Assembly: GCA_904377855.1 (NCBI GenBank)
Contig: CAJFGS010000010.1
Coordinates: 1,895-65,894 of the forward strand
Length of the DNA: 64,000 bases
Direction of reading: 5' to 3'
From: Candidatus Avimonas merdigallinarum
Lineage (GTDB): Bacteria > Bacillota > Clostridia > Oscillospirales > Acutalibacteraceae
Part shown: piece by piece, positions 42,919 through 51,764 of the stretch
Numbering within the stretch: the first letter of the stretch is position 1
How the letters are laid out: each line of letters opens with the position of its first letter
The notes under the pieces: model-generated
What the model saw: only the letters and a program-made list of their open reading frames with translations
Database searches by the model: none
What the model was told of the DNA's origin: nothing
Position numbers and translations under genes: made by a program

Positions 42919-45747
42919 ATGCAGAATACCAAGCTGATTGTAAAGGGCGCCAGGGAGCACAACCTAAAAAATGTAGACATTGAAATCCCGCGGGACAAGC
43001 TGGTGGTGTTTACCGGCCTTTCGGGGTCGGGCAAATCCTCGCTCGCCTTTGATACGATTTATGCGGAGGGGCAGCGCCGGTATGTGGAGAGCCTCTCCTC
43101 CTACGCCCGCCAGTTCCTGGGGCAGATGGAAAAGCCGGACGTGGATACCATCGAAGGGCTGTCTCCCGCCATATCCATTGACCAGAAGACCACCTCCAAA
43201 AACCCGCGTTCCACGGTGGGGACGGTGACCGAAATCTTCGATTACCTCCGGCTGCTGTACGCCCGGATCGGCATCCCGCACTGCCCGATCTGCGGGCGGG
43301 AAATCAAGCAGCAGACGGTGGATCAGATCGTCGATCAGGTGATGGCTCTGCCGGAGCGCACCCGCATTCAGATTCTGGCGCCGATTGTCCGCGGGCGGAA
43401 GGGCGAATATGTCAAGGAGTTTGAGTCGGCCAGGAAGTCCGGCTATGTCCGCGTGCGGGTGGACGGGATTGTCTACGATCTGTCCGAACCCATCAAGCTG
43501 GAAAAGAACAAAAAGCATACCATTGAAATCGTCATTGACCGCCTGGTGATTTCGGAAGAAATCCGTTCCCGCCTGGCGGATTCGATTGAAACGGCTACCG
43601 CCCTCTCCGGCGGGATTTTGACCGTGGACGTCATCGACGGGAAAGAAATGACCTTTTCCCAGAACTATTCCTGCCCCGAGCACGGGATCAGCATGGAGGA
43701 ACTCTCCCCGCGGATGTTCTCCTTCAATAACCCGTACGGCGCCTGCCCGAAATGTTCCGGCCTGGGGATTTTCATGTCGATCGATCCGGAACTCATCGTG
43801 TCCAATAGAAACCTTTCCATCCGGGAGGGCGGGATCCGCGCGAGCGGGTGGAGTTACCTGGACGGCGGCACCATCGCCCAGATGTACTATGAAGGGCTTG
43901 CCGAACACTACGGCTTTTCGCTGGACACCCCCATCAAAAACCTGCCCAAAAAGGTCATGGACGTGATTTTTTACGGGAGCAAGGGCGAAAAAATCAAAAT
44001 GACCCGGAAAAAGGAATATGGTTCCGGCACCTACATGGTGGAGTTCGAAGGGGTGATCAATAACCTTCAGCGCCGCTATAAGGAAACGCAGAGCGAGTGG
44101 ATGCGGGAGGAATTGGAATCCTACATGAGCCAGGTTCCCTGCCCGGAGTGCCATGGGAACCGCCTGAAGCCGGAAAGCCTGGCGGTCACGGTCGGCGGGC
44201 TGAACATTGCCGAATTGTCGCAGAAGTCGGTGGCGGACGCGCTGGACTTCACCCGTGGGATCCAGCTTACCGAGCGGGAGCATATGATAGCCGATCGGAT
44301 CCTCAAGGAAATTACGGAACGCCTGGGATTCCTGCAGAGCGTCGGGCTGGAATATCTGACCCTTTCCCGCTCCGCTGGCACGCTGTCCGGCGGGGAAAGC
44401 CAGCGCATCCGGCTGGCAACCCAGATCGGTTCCTACCTGATGGGGGTGCTGTATATCCTGGACGAGCCAAGCATCGGCCTGCACCAGAGGGACAACGACA
44501 AGCTGCTGGCCACCCTCAAGCGGCTGCGCGACCTGGGGAATACCCTCATTGTGGTAGAACACGACGAGGAAACGATGCTCAGCGCCGATTGGATCGTGGA
44601 TATTGGCCCGGGTGCCGGGGTGCACGGCGGCAACGTAATTTTTTCCGGCCCGGCGGAGGAGATCGTCCGCTGTGAGAATTCGATTACCGGCCAGTATCTG
44701 AGCGGGCGGAAAAAGATCCCCGTGCCCGAAACCCGGCGTGCCGGCAATGGAAACCTGCTGACCGTCAAAGGCGCGACCGAGCACAACCTGAAAAACGTGG
44801 ACGTTTCCTTCCGGCTGGGCGCTTTCAACTGCGTTACCGGGGTTTCCGGCTCCGGCAAATCCTCGCTGGTCAACGAAATCGTTTACAAGCGGCTCGCTTC
44901 CGAACTCAACGGGGCCCATACCCGCGCCGGCGCGCACGAGGATATGCTCGGGCTGGAAAACCTGGACAAGGTTATCGCCATCGACCAGTCGCCGATCGGC
45001 CGGACGCCGCGTTCCAATCCGGCCACCTATACCGGCGTGTTCAACGATATCCGGGAACTGTATGCTTCCACAAACGACGCGAAGGTGCGCGGTTTTTCCT
45101 CCGGCCGCTTCTCCTTCAACATCAAGGGCGGGCGCTGCGAGGCTTGTCAGGGGGACGGCATCATCAAAATCGAGATGCACTTCCTGCCGGATATCTACGT
45201 CCCCTGCGAAGTGTGCAAGGGGCAGCGGTACAACCGGGAAACGCTGGAAGTGAAATATAAGGGCAAAAACATTTATGAAGTGCTGGAGATGACGGTGGAG
45301 GAGGCGCTGGACTTCTTCAGCAGCATCCCCAAAATCGCCCGTAAGCTGCAGACCCAGTACGACGTGGGGCTCGGCTATATCAAGGTGGGACAGCCGGCGA
45401 CTACCCTTTCCGGCGGGGAAGCGCAGCGGGTCAAGCTGGCAACCGAACTGTCCCGGCGGGCGACCGGACGGACGGTGTATATTCTGGACGAGCCGACCAC
45501 CGGCCTGCATACGGCCGACGTACACCAGCTGATCAACGTGCTCCAGAAGCTGGTGGACGCCGGGAATACCGTAATCGTCATCGAGCATAACCTGGACGTT
45601 ATCAAAACCGCCGACTATGTGATTGACCTCGGACCGGAGGGCGGCGATAAGGGCGGCACGATTGTGGTTGCCGGCACGCCGGAAGAAGTGGCGGCGTGCG
45701 AGGCTTCGTATACCGGGCAATATCTGAAACGCGCGCTCAAATGGTGA
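42919..45747 (+). CDS. uvrA: UvrABC excinuclease subunit A
   Basis: UvrA finds bulky DNA damage. The 942-residue protein has two ABC ATPase halves: Walker [21 protein letters not shown] near residue 32 and [16 protein letters not shown] near residue 643, two signature motifs [12 protein letters not shown] and [12 protein letters not shown], and zinc modules (CPICGR, CPKCSG, CPECHG, CEACQG, CEVCKG). It follows uvrB by 56 bases and is probably co-transcribed. Confidence 0.98.
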   Translation: MQNTKLIVKGAREHNLKNVDIEIPRDKLVVFTGLSGSGKSSLAFDTIYAEGQRRYVESLSSYARQFLGQMEKPDVDTIEGLSPAISIDQKTTSKNPRSTVGTVTEIFDYLRLLYARIGIPHCPICGREIKQQTVDQIVDQVMALPERTRIQILAPIVRGRKGEYVKEFESARKSGYVRVRVDGIVYDLSEPIKLEKNKKHTIEIVIDRLVISEEIRSRLADSIETATALSGGILTVDVIDGKEMTFSQNYSCPEHGISMEELSPRMFSFNNPYGACPKCSGLGIFMSIDPELIVSNRNLSIREGGIRASGWSYLDGGTIAQMYYEGLAEHYGFSLDTPIKNLPKKVMDVIFYGSKGEKIKMTRKKEYGSGTYMVEFEGVINNLQRRYKETQSEWMREELESYMSQVPCPECHGNRLKPESLAVTVGGLNIAELSQKSVADALDFTRGIQLTEREHMIADRILKEITERLGFLQSVGLEYLTLSRSAGTLSGGESQRIRLATQIGSYLMGVLYILDEPSIGLHQRDNDKLLATLKRLRDLGNTLIVVEHDEETMLSADWIVDIGPGAGVHGGNVIFSGPAEEIVRCENSITGQYLSGRKKIPVPETRRAGNGNLLTVKGATEHNLKNVDVSFRLGAFNCVTGVSGSGKSSLVNEIVYKRLASELNGAHTRAGAHEDMLGLENLDKVIAIDQSPIGRTPRSNPATYTGVFNDIRELYASTNDAKVRGFSSGRFSFNIKGGRCEACQGDGIIKIEMHFLPDIYVPCEVCKGQRYNRETLEVKYKGKNIYEVLEMTVEEALDFFSSIPKIARKLQTQYDVGLGYIKVGQPATTLSGGEAQRVKLATELSRRATGRTVYILDEPTTGLHTADVHQLINVLQKLVDAGNTVIVIEHNLDVIKTADYVIDLGPEGGDKGGTIVVAGTPEEVAACEASYTGQYLKRALKW

Positions 45748-45755
45748 GCAGGGTA

Positions 45756-45789
45756 GGGGGAACGCGGCGGAAAGACCGCTGCGTCCCCC
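45756..45789 (+). terminator. Hairpin terminator after uvrA
   Basis: Two near-perfect 14-15-base arms (45756-45770 with 45776-45789) form a GC-rich stem; the T tail is weak. Confidence 0.6.
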
Positions 45790-45916
45790 GTTCGCTTCAT
45801 AATTCCCAATTATTTTCCGGAATATTTACAATTCTTTCATATACTAAAGACAACAATCATGTATCATAAAAGACGCCGGAAAAGCGGGATAAGGCGGAAA
45901 GGCTTGGAATTTGTCT

Positions 45917-46813
45917 ATGTTCGGATATGTGCGCATATACAAGCCGGACTTAAAAGTGGCAGAATATGAGCATTATCAGGGGATATACTGTTCCTTGTGC
46001 AAACAGCTGGGCAAGCGGTATGGTTTCATGGCCCGGATGACCCTCAGTTATGATTTTACCTTTCTCGCCATGTTCCGCATGTCGATGGCGGACGAGTGCG
46101 CCGGCTTTCAGCAGGGGCGATGTGCTTTTAATCCTTTGAAAAAGCGCACCTGTTGCTGCGACAATGAGCATTTGACGTTTGCCGCGGACGCGGCGACACT
46201 GCTGGTATATTATAAGACAAAGGATACCATTGCCGACGAAGGCTTCTGGAAATCACTGCCCGCCCGCTTCCTGCTCCCCTTTGCCGCCCATGCGAGGAAA
46301 AAGGCGGCCGGGCGGCAGCCGGAATTGGATAAGGTAATCCGCGAGTGCATGGAAAAGCAGGCGGCCTTGGAAAAAGCGGGGATCTCTTCCATTGACGCGG
46401 CGGCGGAGCCCACCGCGCAGATGCTCGCTTACCTTTCCGCCCTTACCGCCCGCGATGAGAAGGAGCGGCGGATTCTCGACCGCTTCGGCTATTGCCTGGG
46501 CCGGTGGATCTATCTGACGGACGCGGTGGACGATTTGCAGGAGGATTTGGAGCGGGGGCGCTATAACCCCTATATTTTGTCCCGGCAGCTTTCAAAGGAA
46601 CAGCCGGAGGCGCTGGAAGAAACCCGCCAGTATTCCCTGCTGACCTTAAATGCCTGCCTGGCGGAATGCCTGGCAGCCTACAACCTGCTGACGATCCGCC
46701 GCTTTGACGGGATCCTGCGAAATGTTCTGGAACAGGGGATGCCGGCTGTGCAGAAGCTGGTGATTTCCGGGGAAACGAAGAAAAGGAAAAACAGCCCAAG
46801 CGACGCATCTTAA
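45917..46813 (+). CDS. DUF5685 family protein
   Basis: The 298-residue protein begins FGYVRIYKPDLKVAEYEHYQGIYCSLCKQLGKRYG, the DUF5685 start with a CxxC pair, and has CCCDNEHL and YLTDAVDDLQEDLERGRYNPY in the C-terminal part. The cysteine groups could bind a metal. The helical C-terminal part resembles the Asp-rich surface of isoprenoid-type enzymes (DAVDDLQED) but a reaction is not known. It is followed by a J-domain protein and a membrane protein, the usual trio in Clostridia. ATG 45917 was chosen over TTG 45911. Confidence 0.82.
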   Translation: MFGYVRIYKPDLKVAEYEHYQGIYCSLCKQLGKRYGFMARMTLSYDFTFLAMFRMSMADECAGFQQGRCAFNPLKKRTCCCDNEHLTFAADAATLLVYYKTKDTIADEGFWKSLPARFLLPFAAHARKKAAGRQPELDKVIRECMEKQAALEKAGISSIDAAAEPTAQMLAYLSALTARDEKERRILDRFGYCLGRWIYLTDAVDDLQEDLERGRYNPYILSRQLSKEQPEALEETRQYSLLTLNACLAECLAAYNLLTIRRFDGILRNVLEQGMPAVQKLVISGETKKRKNSPSDAS

Positions 46814-46884
46814 AGCGGAGCGGCGGATGTTTCAAATAGAATCGGCTTCCGGCCGCGTACCGGAAAGAAAGGCATGGTTTTACT

Positions 46885-47508
46885 ATGAGCGTAAATGACC
46901 CCTATGAGGTATTGGGCGTGAGCCCTAACGCCACGGACGACGAGGTCAAGGCGGCCTATCGGGAGATGGCGAGAAAATACCATCCCGACAACTATACCAA
47001 TAACCCGCTCTCGGAATTGGCGCAGGAAAAGATGCAGGAAATCAACGAAGCGTACGATACAATCGTGCGTATGCGCCGGCAGGGAGGGGGAGGAAATTCC
47101 GCTTCCGGATACGGCGGCAGGAATGCATCCTCCGGCAATTCCCGGTATTACGATATCCGGAATATGATCAACGCCGGCCGGGTTCTGGATGCGGAGGTGC
47201 TGCTGGACGGCGTCCCGGTTGCCTCCCGCGATGCGGAATGGTATTTTCTGAAAGGAAGCGTCCTGTACAAAAAGGGTTGGCTGGAGGATGCCTACGGCCA
47301 TTTTAACACCGCCTGCCGCATGGATCCCTCCAATATGGAATACCGCACGGCTTTTAACCAGATGAACCAGCAGCGGCAGACCGGCGGGTACCGCCCCGCC
47401 GGCAATCAGAATGCGCACGGCTGCAGCGGCTGCGATGTGTGCTCCGGCTTAATCTGCGCGGACTGCTGCTGCGAATGCTTCGGCGGCAACCTGATTTCGT
47501 GCTGTTAA
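46885..47508 (+). CDS. J-domain protein with Cys-rich tail
   Basis: Residues 4-65 are a J domain with HPD in KYHPDNYT, which would stimulate a DnaK partner. Residues about 90-160 look like TPR-type helices ([39 protein letters not shown]). The last 30 residues hold ten cysteines. It lacks the zinc and substrate domains of classical DnaJ, so it is a specialised cochaperone. It lies between a DUF5685 gene and a small membrane protein gene. Confidence 0.87.
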   Translation: MSVNDPYEVLGVSPNATDDEVKAAYREMARKYHPDNYTNNPLSELAQEKMQEINEAYDTIVRMRRQGGGGNSASGYGGRNASSGNSRYYDIRNMINAGRVLDAEVLLDGVPVASRDAEWYFLKGSVLYKKGWLEDAYGHFNTACRMDPSNMEYRTAFNQMNQQRQTGGYRPAGNQNAHGCSGCDVCSGLICADCCCECFGGNLISCC

Positions 47509-47527
47509 GGGAACGGGGTGAGCGGCC

Positions 47528-48070
47528 TTGAAACAAAACGGAAAAATAGCGCTGGGAGGCGTGTTTGGGGCGCTTGCCCTGATGTTCATGCTGATGACCG
47601 CCTTCCCGCTAGGGACCTATGCCCTCCCTGCGATTGCCGGCGCCCTGCTGATTCCGGTGGTGATAGAGGCGGGCGTTAAAACCGGCTGGATGGTATACGC
47701 GGCGGTTGCCCTCCTGTCCCTATTGATTGCGCCGGATATGGAAGCCAAAGTTTTGTTCATTGCCTTTTTTGGCTATTATCCCGTACTGAAATCGCAGGTG
47801 GAGAGAATCCGCCGCCGCCCGCTGGAATGGCTGGCCAAGCTGGGCGTCTTTAATGTTTCCGTGGTGGCTTCTTATCTGCTGATGCTGTTTGTCTTCCACC
47901 TGGATATGGACACTTTTGTGGTGGGAGGGGTCAATTTCGCGTTCCTTTTCCTCCTGGCCGGGAATGTGATCTTCGTGATTTACGATTATGCCCTGAGTAA
48001 TTTGGTCACCATGTATTTTCGTGTCCTGCACCCCCGCCTGTCGCGGATCTTCCACATAAACAACCGCTGA
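47528..48070 (+). CDS. Small integral membrane protein
   Basis: The 180-residue protein has about five hydrophobic helices (near 8-30, 33-50, 55-85, 105-125 and 130-155) and basic ends. The start is TTG at 47528 after GGGGTG. It resembles the membrane proteins that follow the J-domain gene in Clostridia and might be an S-component-like or YybS-like protein, but no function can be assigned. Confidence 0.68.
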   Translation: MKQNGKIALGGVFGALALMFMLMTAFPLGTYALPAIAGALLIPVVIEAGVKTGWMVYAAVALLSLLIAPDMEAKVLFIAFFGYYPVLKSQVERIRRRPLEWLAKLGVFNVSVVASYLLMLFVFHLDMDTFVVGGVNFAFLFLLAGNVIFVIYDYALSNLVTMYFRVLHPRLSRIFHINNR

Positions 48071-48127
48071 CGCCCGGGGCTGCCCGTGAATCGCTTGACG
48101 GACTGCGGGGAATAACGGCGAAAAAGA

Positions 48128-48158
48128 ACAGGGGCGTTCTGCGCACCCTGTCTTTTTT
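48128..48158 (+). terminator. Terminator after the 47528 gene
   Basis: A GC stem with one bulge (48128-48136 with 48142-48151) followed by T6. Confidence 0.75.
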
Positions 48159-48259
48159 ATGCCTGAATGGAAAAAGGACGATGTTTTTTGCAAGGATGCA
48201 GATATTCGCTTGCATTTTTATGGGTTTCGAATTAGAATAGGTGGGAAGGGGTGATTGGC

Positions 48260-49129
48260 TTGAAATCCAATTTGCTTTCCCATATTGCTGAGCGCCAGCC
48301 ATCGTTTTCCAAAGGGCAGAAGCGGATTGCTCAGTATATTGTGGAACATTATGATAAAGCGGCTTTTATGACGGCCTACCGCTTGGGGGAGACCGTCGGC
48401 GTGAGTGAATCCACCGTGGTCCGTTTCGCGGCGGAATTGGGGTTTGAGGGATATCCTCAGCTTCAAAAGGCCATGCAGGAGCTGGTGCGGAGCAAGCTGA
48501 ATTCGGTTCAGCGCATCGAAGTGACCCGCACCCGCATGGCGGACGACGAGGTGCTGGACAATATCATCGGCTGCGATCTGGCCAATATCCGCCAGACGCT
48601 GGAAGAACTGCCGCGGGATACCTTCTATAAGGCGGTGGACGCGTTGGTCGGGGCGCGGCGCGTTTACATCTTCGGAGCGGGGAGCTGCCGCTCGCTCGCT
48701 TCCTTTATGGCCTATTATCTAAAGCTCCTGCTGGTGGACGTGCAGTTGATTTATACCAACAGCGAAACCGAAATTTTCGAAGATATGCTGCATATCAATG
48801 CCGAGGATGTGATTGTTGGGTTCAGTTTCCCCCGGTATTCCAGCAAGACGGTCAAAGCCATGCATTTCGCCTATTCCCGGAATGCAAAGGTGATCGCCAT
48901 CACCGACAGCGAAATTTCGCCGATTGCGGAGTATGCCAGCTATTTGCTGCTGGCGCACAGCGATATGGCGACCATTGTGGATTCCTTGGTGGCGCCGCTT
49001 AGTATCGTGAATGCGCTGATTGTCGCGATCTCGTTGAAGAAGAAGGAGGAAATCCAAAGCGAATTGGCGGCGCTGGAGCGGATTTGGGAAGAGCACGAAG
49101 TTTACCAGAAATTCGAGGATAAAGCATAA
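48260..49129 (+). CDS. RpiR-family transcriptional regulator (MurR/RpiR)
   Basis: The N-terminal 75 residues form the RpiR helix-turn-helix domain (FSKGQKRIAQYIVEHYDKAAF, LGETVGVSESTVVRFAAELGFEGYPQL) and residues about 110-280 the SIS sugar-phosphate sensor (VYIFGAGSCRSLA, VIVGFSFPRYSSKTV). Such regulators respond to phosphosugars. TTG 48260 has GGGAAGGG nine bases upstream; GTG 48251 is possible but too close to that site. The stop overlaps the next gene by one base, so both are one unit. Confidence 0.88.
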   Translation: MKSNLLSHIAERQPSFSKGQKRIAQYIVEHYDKAAFMTAYRLGETVGVSESTVVRFAAELGFEGYPQLQKAMQELVRSKLNSVQRIEVTRTRMADDEVLDNIIGCDLANIRQTLEELPRDTFYKAVDALVGARRVYIFGAGSCRSLASFMAYYLKLLLVDVQLIYTNSETEIFEDMLHINAEDVIVGFSFPRYSSKTVKAMHFAYSRNAKVIAITDSEISPIAEYASYLLLAHSDMATIVDSLVAPLSIVNALIVAISLKKKEEIQSELAALERIWEEHEVYQKFEDKA

Positions 49130-50388
49130 TGGACGGCGCTTTTGCTAACGATAGCCGCAAGAGCGTGCTGGTAATCGGCGGCGGGGCAGCCGGGCTTATG
49201 GCGGCGGGTGCAGCGGCCGAAGGCGGCGCGGCGGTCACCTTGGTGGAACGCAACCCGCGCATGGGGCGCAAGCTGATGATCACCGGCAAGGGCCGCTGCA
49301 ACGTTACCAACAACTGCACGGTGGAGGAATTCATCGCCAACGTTCCGGAAAACGGCCGCTTCCTTTATAGCGCGCTGTCCGCCTTTATGCCCCAGGACAT
49401 GATGGCGTTCCTGGAGGGGCAGGGGCTTCCGGTAAAAACGGAACGGGGGAACCGGGTGTTTCCCTGCTCGGATAAAGCGAGGGATGTGGTGGACGCCCTG
49501 GTGGAATATGTCCGCCGGACCGGCTGCCGTTTTCGGCAGGGGCGAGTTGTTTCCCTCCGAATAAAGGACGGGTGTTGCTGCGGAGTACAGATGGAAGACG
49601 GGGAGGCCTTGGAAGCGGACGCCGTCATTGTCTGTACCGGCGGGCTTTCCTACCCGCTGACCGGTTCCACCGGCGACGGGTACCGCTTGGCGGAGCAGGC
49701 AGGCCATACAATCCTCCCGCCCCGCGCTTCGCTCGTGCCGCTTGTCTGCCGGGAGGAATGGTGCCGGGAGGCGCAGGGTCTATCCCTGCGTAACTGCGCC
49801 CTGCGCGTGCTGGATACCCGGAAGAACAAGGTGATTTTTGAGGATTTTGGGGAGATGTTGTTCACCCATTTCGGCGTTTCCGGCCCGATGGCGTTAAGCG
49901 CCAGCGCCCATATGCGGGAAATGGAACCGGGCCGATACCGGCTCGAGATCGACTTGAAGCCCGCCTTGGCTCCGGAACAGCTGGACGCGCGCCTGGTACG
50001 GGATTTTACGGAAAACCGGAACCGGGATTTTGCCAATTCGCTGGGCGCCCTGCTGCCCCGCAGCCTCTGCCCGGTTCTGGTCCGTCTGTCCGGCATCCGT
50101 CCGGATGTAAAGTGTAATGCCATCACAAGGGAGCAGCGGCGGGACTTTGCCGCCTTGTTGAAGTCTCTTCCGCTGACCGTGGAGGATTTCCGGCCGGTGG
50201 AAGAGGCGATTGTCACTTCCGGCGGGGTAAAGGTCGGGGAGTTGAATGCGAAAACCATGGAATCCAAAAAAGTAAGCGGGCTGTACTTCGCCGGAGAGGT
50301 GCTGGATGTGGACGCCTACACCGGCGGCTTCAATCTGCAAATCGCCTTTTCAACCGGCATCGCGGCCGGACGGCATGCCTGCAGATAA
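49129..50388 (+). CDS. HI0933/YhiN-family NAD(P)/FAD-dependent oxidoreductase
   Basis: The 419-residue flavoprotein has the FAD motif VLVIGGGAAGLMAAGAAAEGG, MGRKLMITGKGRCNVTN, the FTHFGVSGP segment and GLYFAGEVLDVDAYTGGFNLQIAFSTG near the end. The family is widespread and its substrate is not established. It overlaps the RpiR stop (TAATG) and precedes cmk by 36 bases. Confidence 0.9.
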   Translation: MDGAFANDSRKSVLVIGGGAAGLMAAGAAAEGGAAVTLVERNPRMGRKLMITGKGRCNVTNNCTVEEFIANVPENGRFLYSALSAFMPQDMMAFLEGQGLPVKTERGNRVFPCSDKARDVVDALVEYVRRTGCRFRQGRVVSLRIKDGCCCGVQMEDGEALEADAVIVCTGGLSYPLTGSTGDGYRLAEQAGHTILPPRASLVPLVCREEWCREAQGLSLRNCALRVLDTRKNKVIFEDFGEMLFTHFGVSGPMALSASAHMREMEPGRYRLEIDLKPALAPEQLDARLVRDFTENRNRDFANSLGALLPRSLCPVLVRLSGIRPDVKCNAITREQRRDFAALLKSLPLTVEDFRPVEEAIVTSGGVKVGELNAKTMESKKVSGLYFAGEVLDVDAYTGGFNLQIAFSTGIAAGRHACR

Positions 50389-50424
50389 AGAAGGAACTCA
50401 AAAGCGGAGAAAGGACGAAAACCT

Positions 50425-51114
50425 ATGAGTGATAAATGGAAAGAGCAGACGGTGGCGGTGGCGATTGACGGTCCTTCCGGCGCGGGGAAGAGCACCATTG
50501 CCAAGCTGCTGGCGAAGGAACTGCAGTTTATCTACGTGGATACCGGCGCGCTTTACCGGGCGATCGGATATATGGCGTTGCGCCGGGGGATTTCCCTCCA
50601 GGATGCGGCGGGGATTGAGGCGCTTCTGCCGGACCTTCGGGTGGAAATCCGATATATGGACGGTTCCCAGCGGGTTCTGGTCAACGGCGAGGATGTCAGC
50701 GATAAAATCCGCACACCGGATGTTTCGATGGCCGCCTCCGCAGTCTCCAGCCTGCCGGCAGTGCGCCGTTTCCTGCTCGATCTGCAGCGGGATATGGCCA
50801 AGACGAATAACGTCATTATGGACGGGCGGGATATCGGCACGGTCGTCCTGCCGGATGCCAGGGTCAAGATTTTCTTGACAGCTTCGGCGGAGGTACGGGC
50901 CCGCCGCCGCTTTGAAGAGCTGAAGGAGAAGGGCGTGCCGACGACCTACGACGAAGTGCTCGCCGATATGGAGAAGCGGGATTACGACGATTCCCACCGT
51001 GCAGCGGCGCCCCTCAAGGCGGCCGAGGATGCCATCCTGGTGGATACGTCCTCGTTGGATCTGGACGGCGCGGTTTCCGCCATCAAAGCCGTAGTCGAGA
51101 AGGCGCTGGGGTAA
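50425..51114 (+). CDS. cmk: Cytidylate kinase
   Basis: Cmk phosphorylates CMP and dCMP. The P-loop DGPSGAGKSTIAKLLA, YVDTGALYRAIGY, MDGRDIGTVVLPDA and DDSHRAAAPL are intact in 229 residues. Its place ahead of plsC and ispH-rpsA is the common Firmicutes arrangement. Confidence 0.96.
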   Translation: MSDKWKEQTVAVAIDGPSGAGKSTIAKLLAKELQFIYVDTGALYRAIGYMALRRGISLQDAAGIEALLPDLRVEIRYMDGSQRVLVNGEDVSDKIRTPDVSMAASAVSSLPAVRRFLLDLQRDMAKTNNVIMDGRDIGTVVLPDARVKIFLTASAEVRARRRFEELKEKGVPTTYDEVLADMEKRDYDDSHRAAAPLKAAEDAILVDTSSLDLDGAVSAIKAVVEKALG

Positions 51115-51152
51115 CCCGGCTGCGACAGATTTTTCCGGAAGGAAGATGAAAC

Positions 51153-51764
51153 ATGCGATTGGCGCGATTTTTGCTGGCTTTTTTCAAGCCCTTGTTCTGG
51201 CTGCTGTTTCCTTATAAAATAGTCGGGAAGGAAAACGTTCCTCCGCAGGGGGATCCCACTCCGCTGATGCTGTGCCCCAACCACATCTCGAATCTCGATC
51301 CAGTTTTTCTGCTGATGGCCATGAAAAGGCATGTATATTACATGGCAAAGGCGGAATTGTTCAAAAACAAACTGGCCGCTTGGTTTGTCGGAAAAAAATT
51401 CGGGGCTTTCCCGGTAAGGCGGGGGGAAGGGGATACCAGCGCCATCGATACGGCCAAGGAGATTGTCCAAAGCGGGAAAATCCTGGGGATTTTCCCGGAG
51501 GGCACCCGTTCCAAAGACGGCAAGCTTGGCCGGGCAAAATCGGGCGCCGCGCTGATCGCTTCCCAAACGGGCGCATATATCGTGCCGACAGCGATTAAAG
51601 CCAAGGATCAGAAGGTGCGGCTTTTTCACCGGACCACCATAATTTTCGGGCAGCCGGTACCGCCGGCTGAACTGCATCTGGATAATCCGGAACGCCCCGA
51701 TCTCCGCTATGCTTCGCGGCAGATTATGGACCGGATCGCCCGGCTTTTGGAGGAGGAGCCTTGA
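51153..51764 (+). CDS. plsC: 1-acyl-sn-glycerol-3-phosphate acyltransferase (PlsC)
   Basis: PlsC adds the second acyl chain in phosphatidic acid synthesis. NHISNLDPVFL gives the NHx4D catalytic motif near residue 49, FPEGTRSKDG is the substrate motif near residue 117, and an N-terminal membrane segment (FLLAFFKPLFWLLF) anchors it. 203 residues. Its stop overlaps the TTG of ispH-rpsA. Confidence 0.94.
   Translation: MRLARFLLAFFKPLFWLLFPYKIVGKENVPPQGDPTPLMLCPNHISNLDPVFLLMAMKRHVYYMAKAELFKNKLAAWFVGKKFGAFPVRRGEGDTSAIDTAKEIVQSGKILGIFPEGTRSKDGKLGRAKSGAALIASQTGAYIVPTAIKAKDQKVRLFHRTTIIFGQPVPPAELHLDNPERPDLRYASRQIMDRIARLLEEEP

Noticed and set aside
42964-45720. Long antisense open frame (about 918 codons) opposite uvrA
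   Set aside because: uvrA is certain on the plus strand; the antisense frame arises from GC-rich third positions and has no ribosome site or protein pattern.
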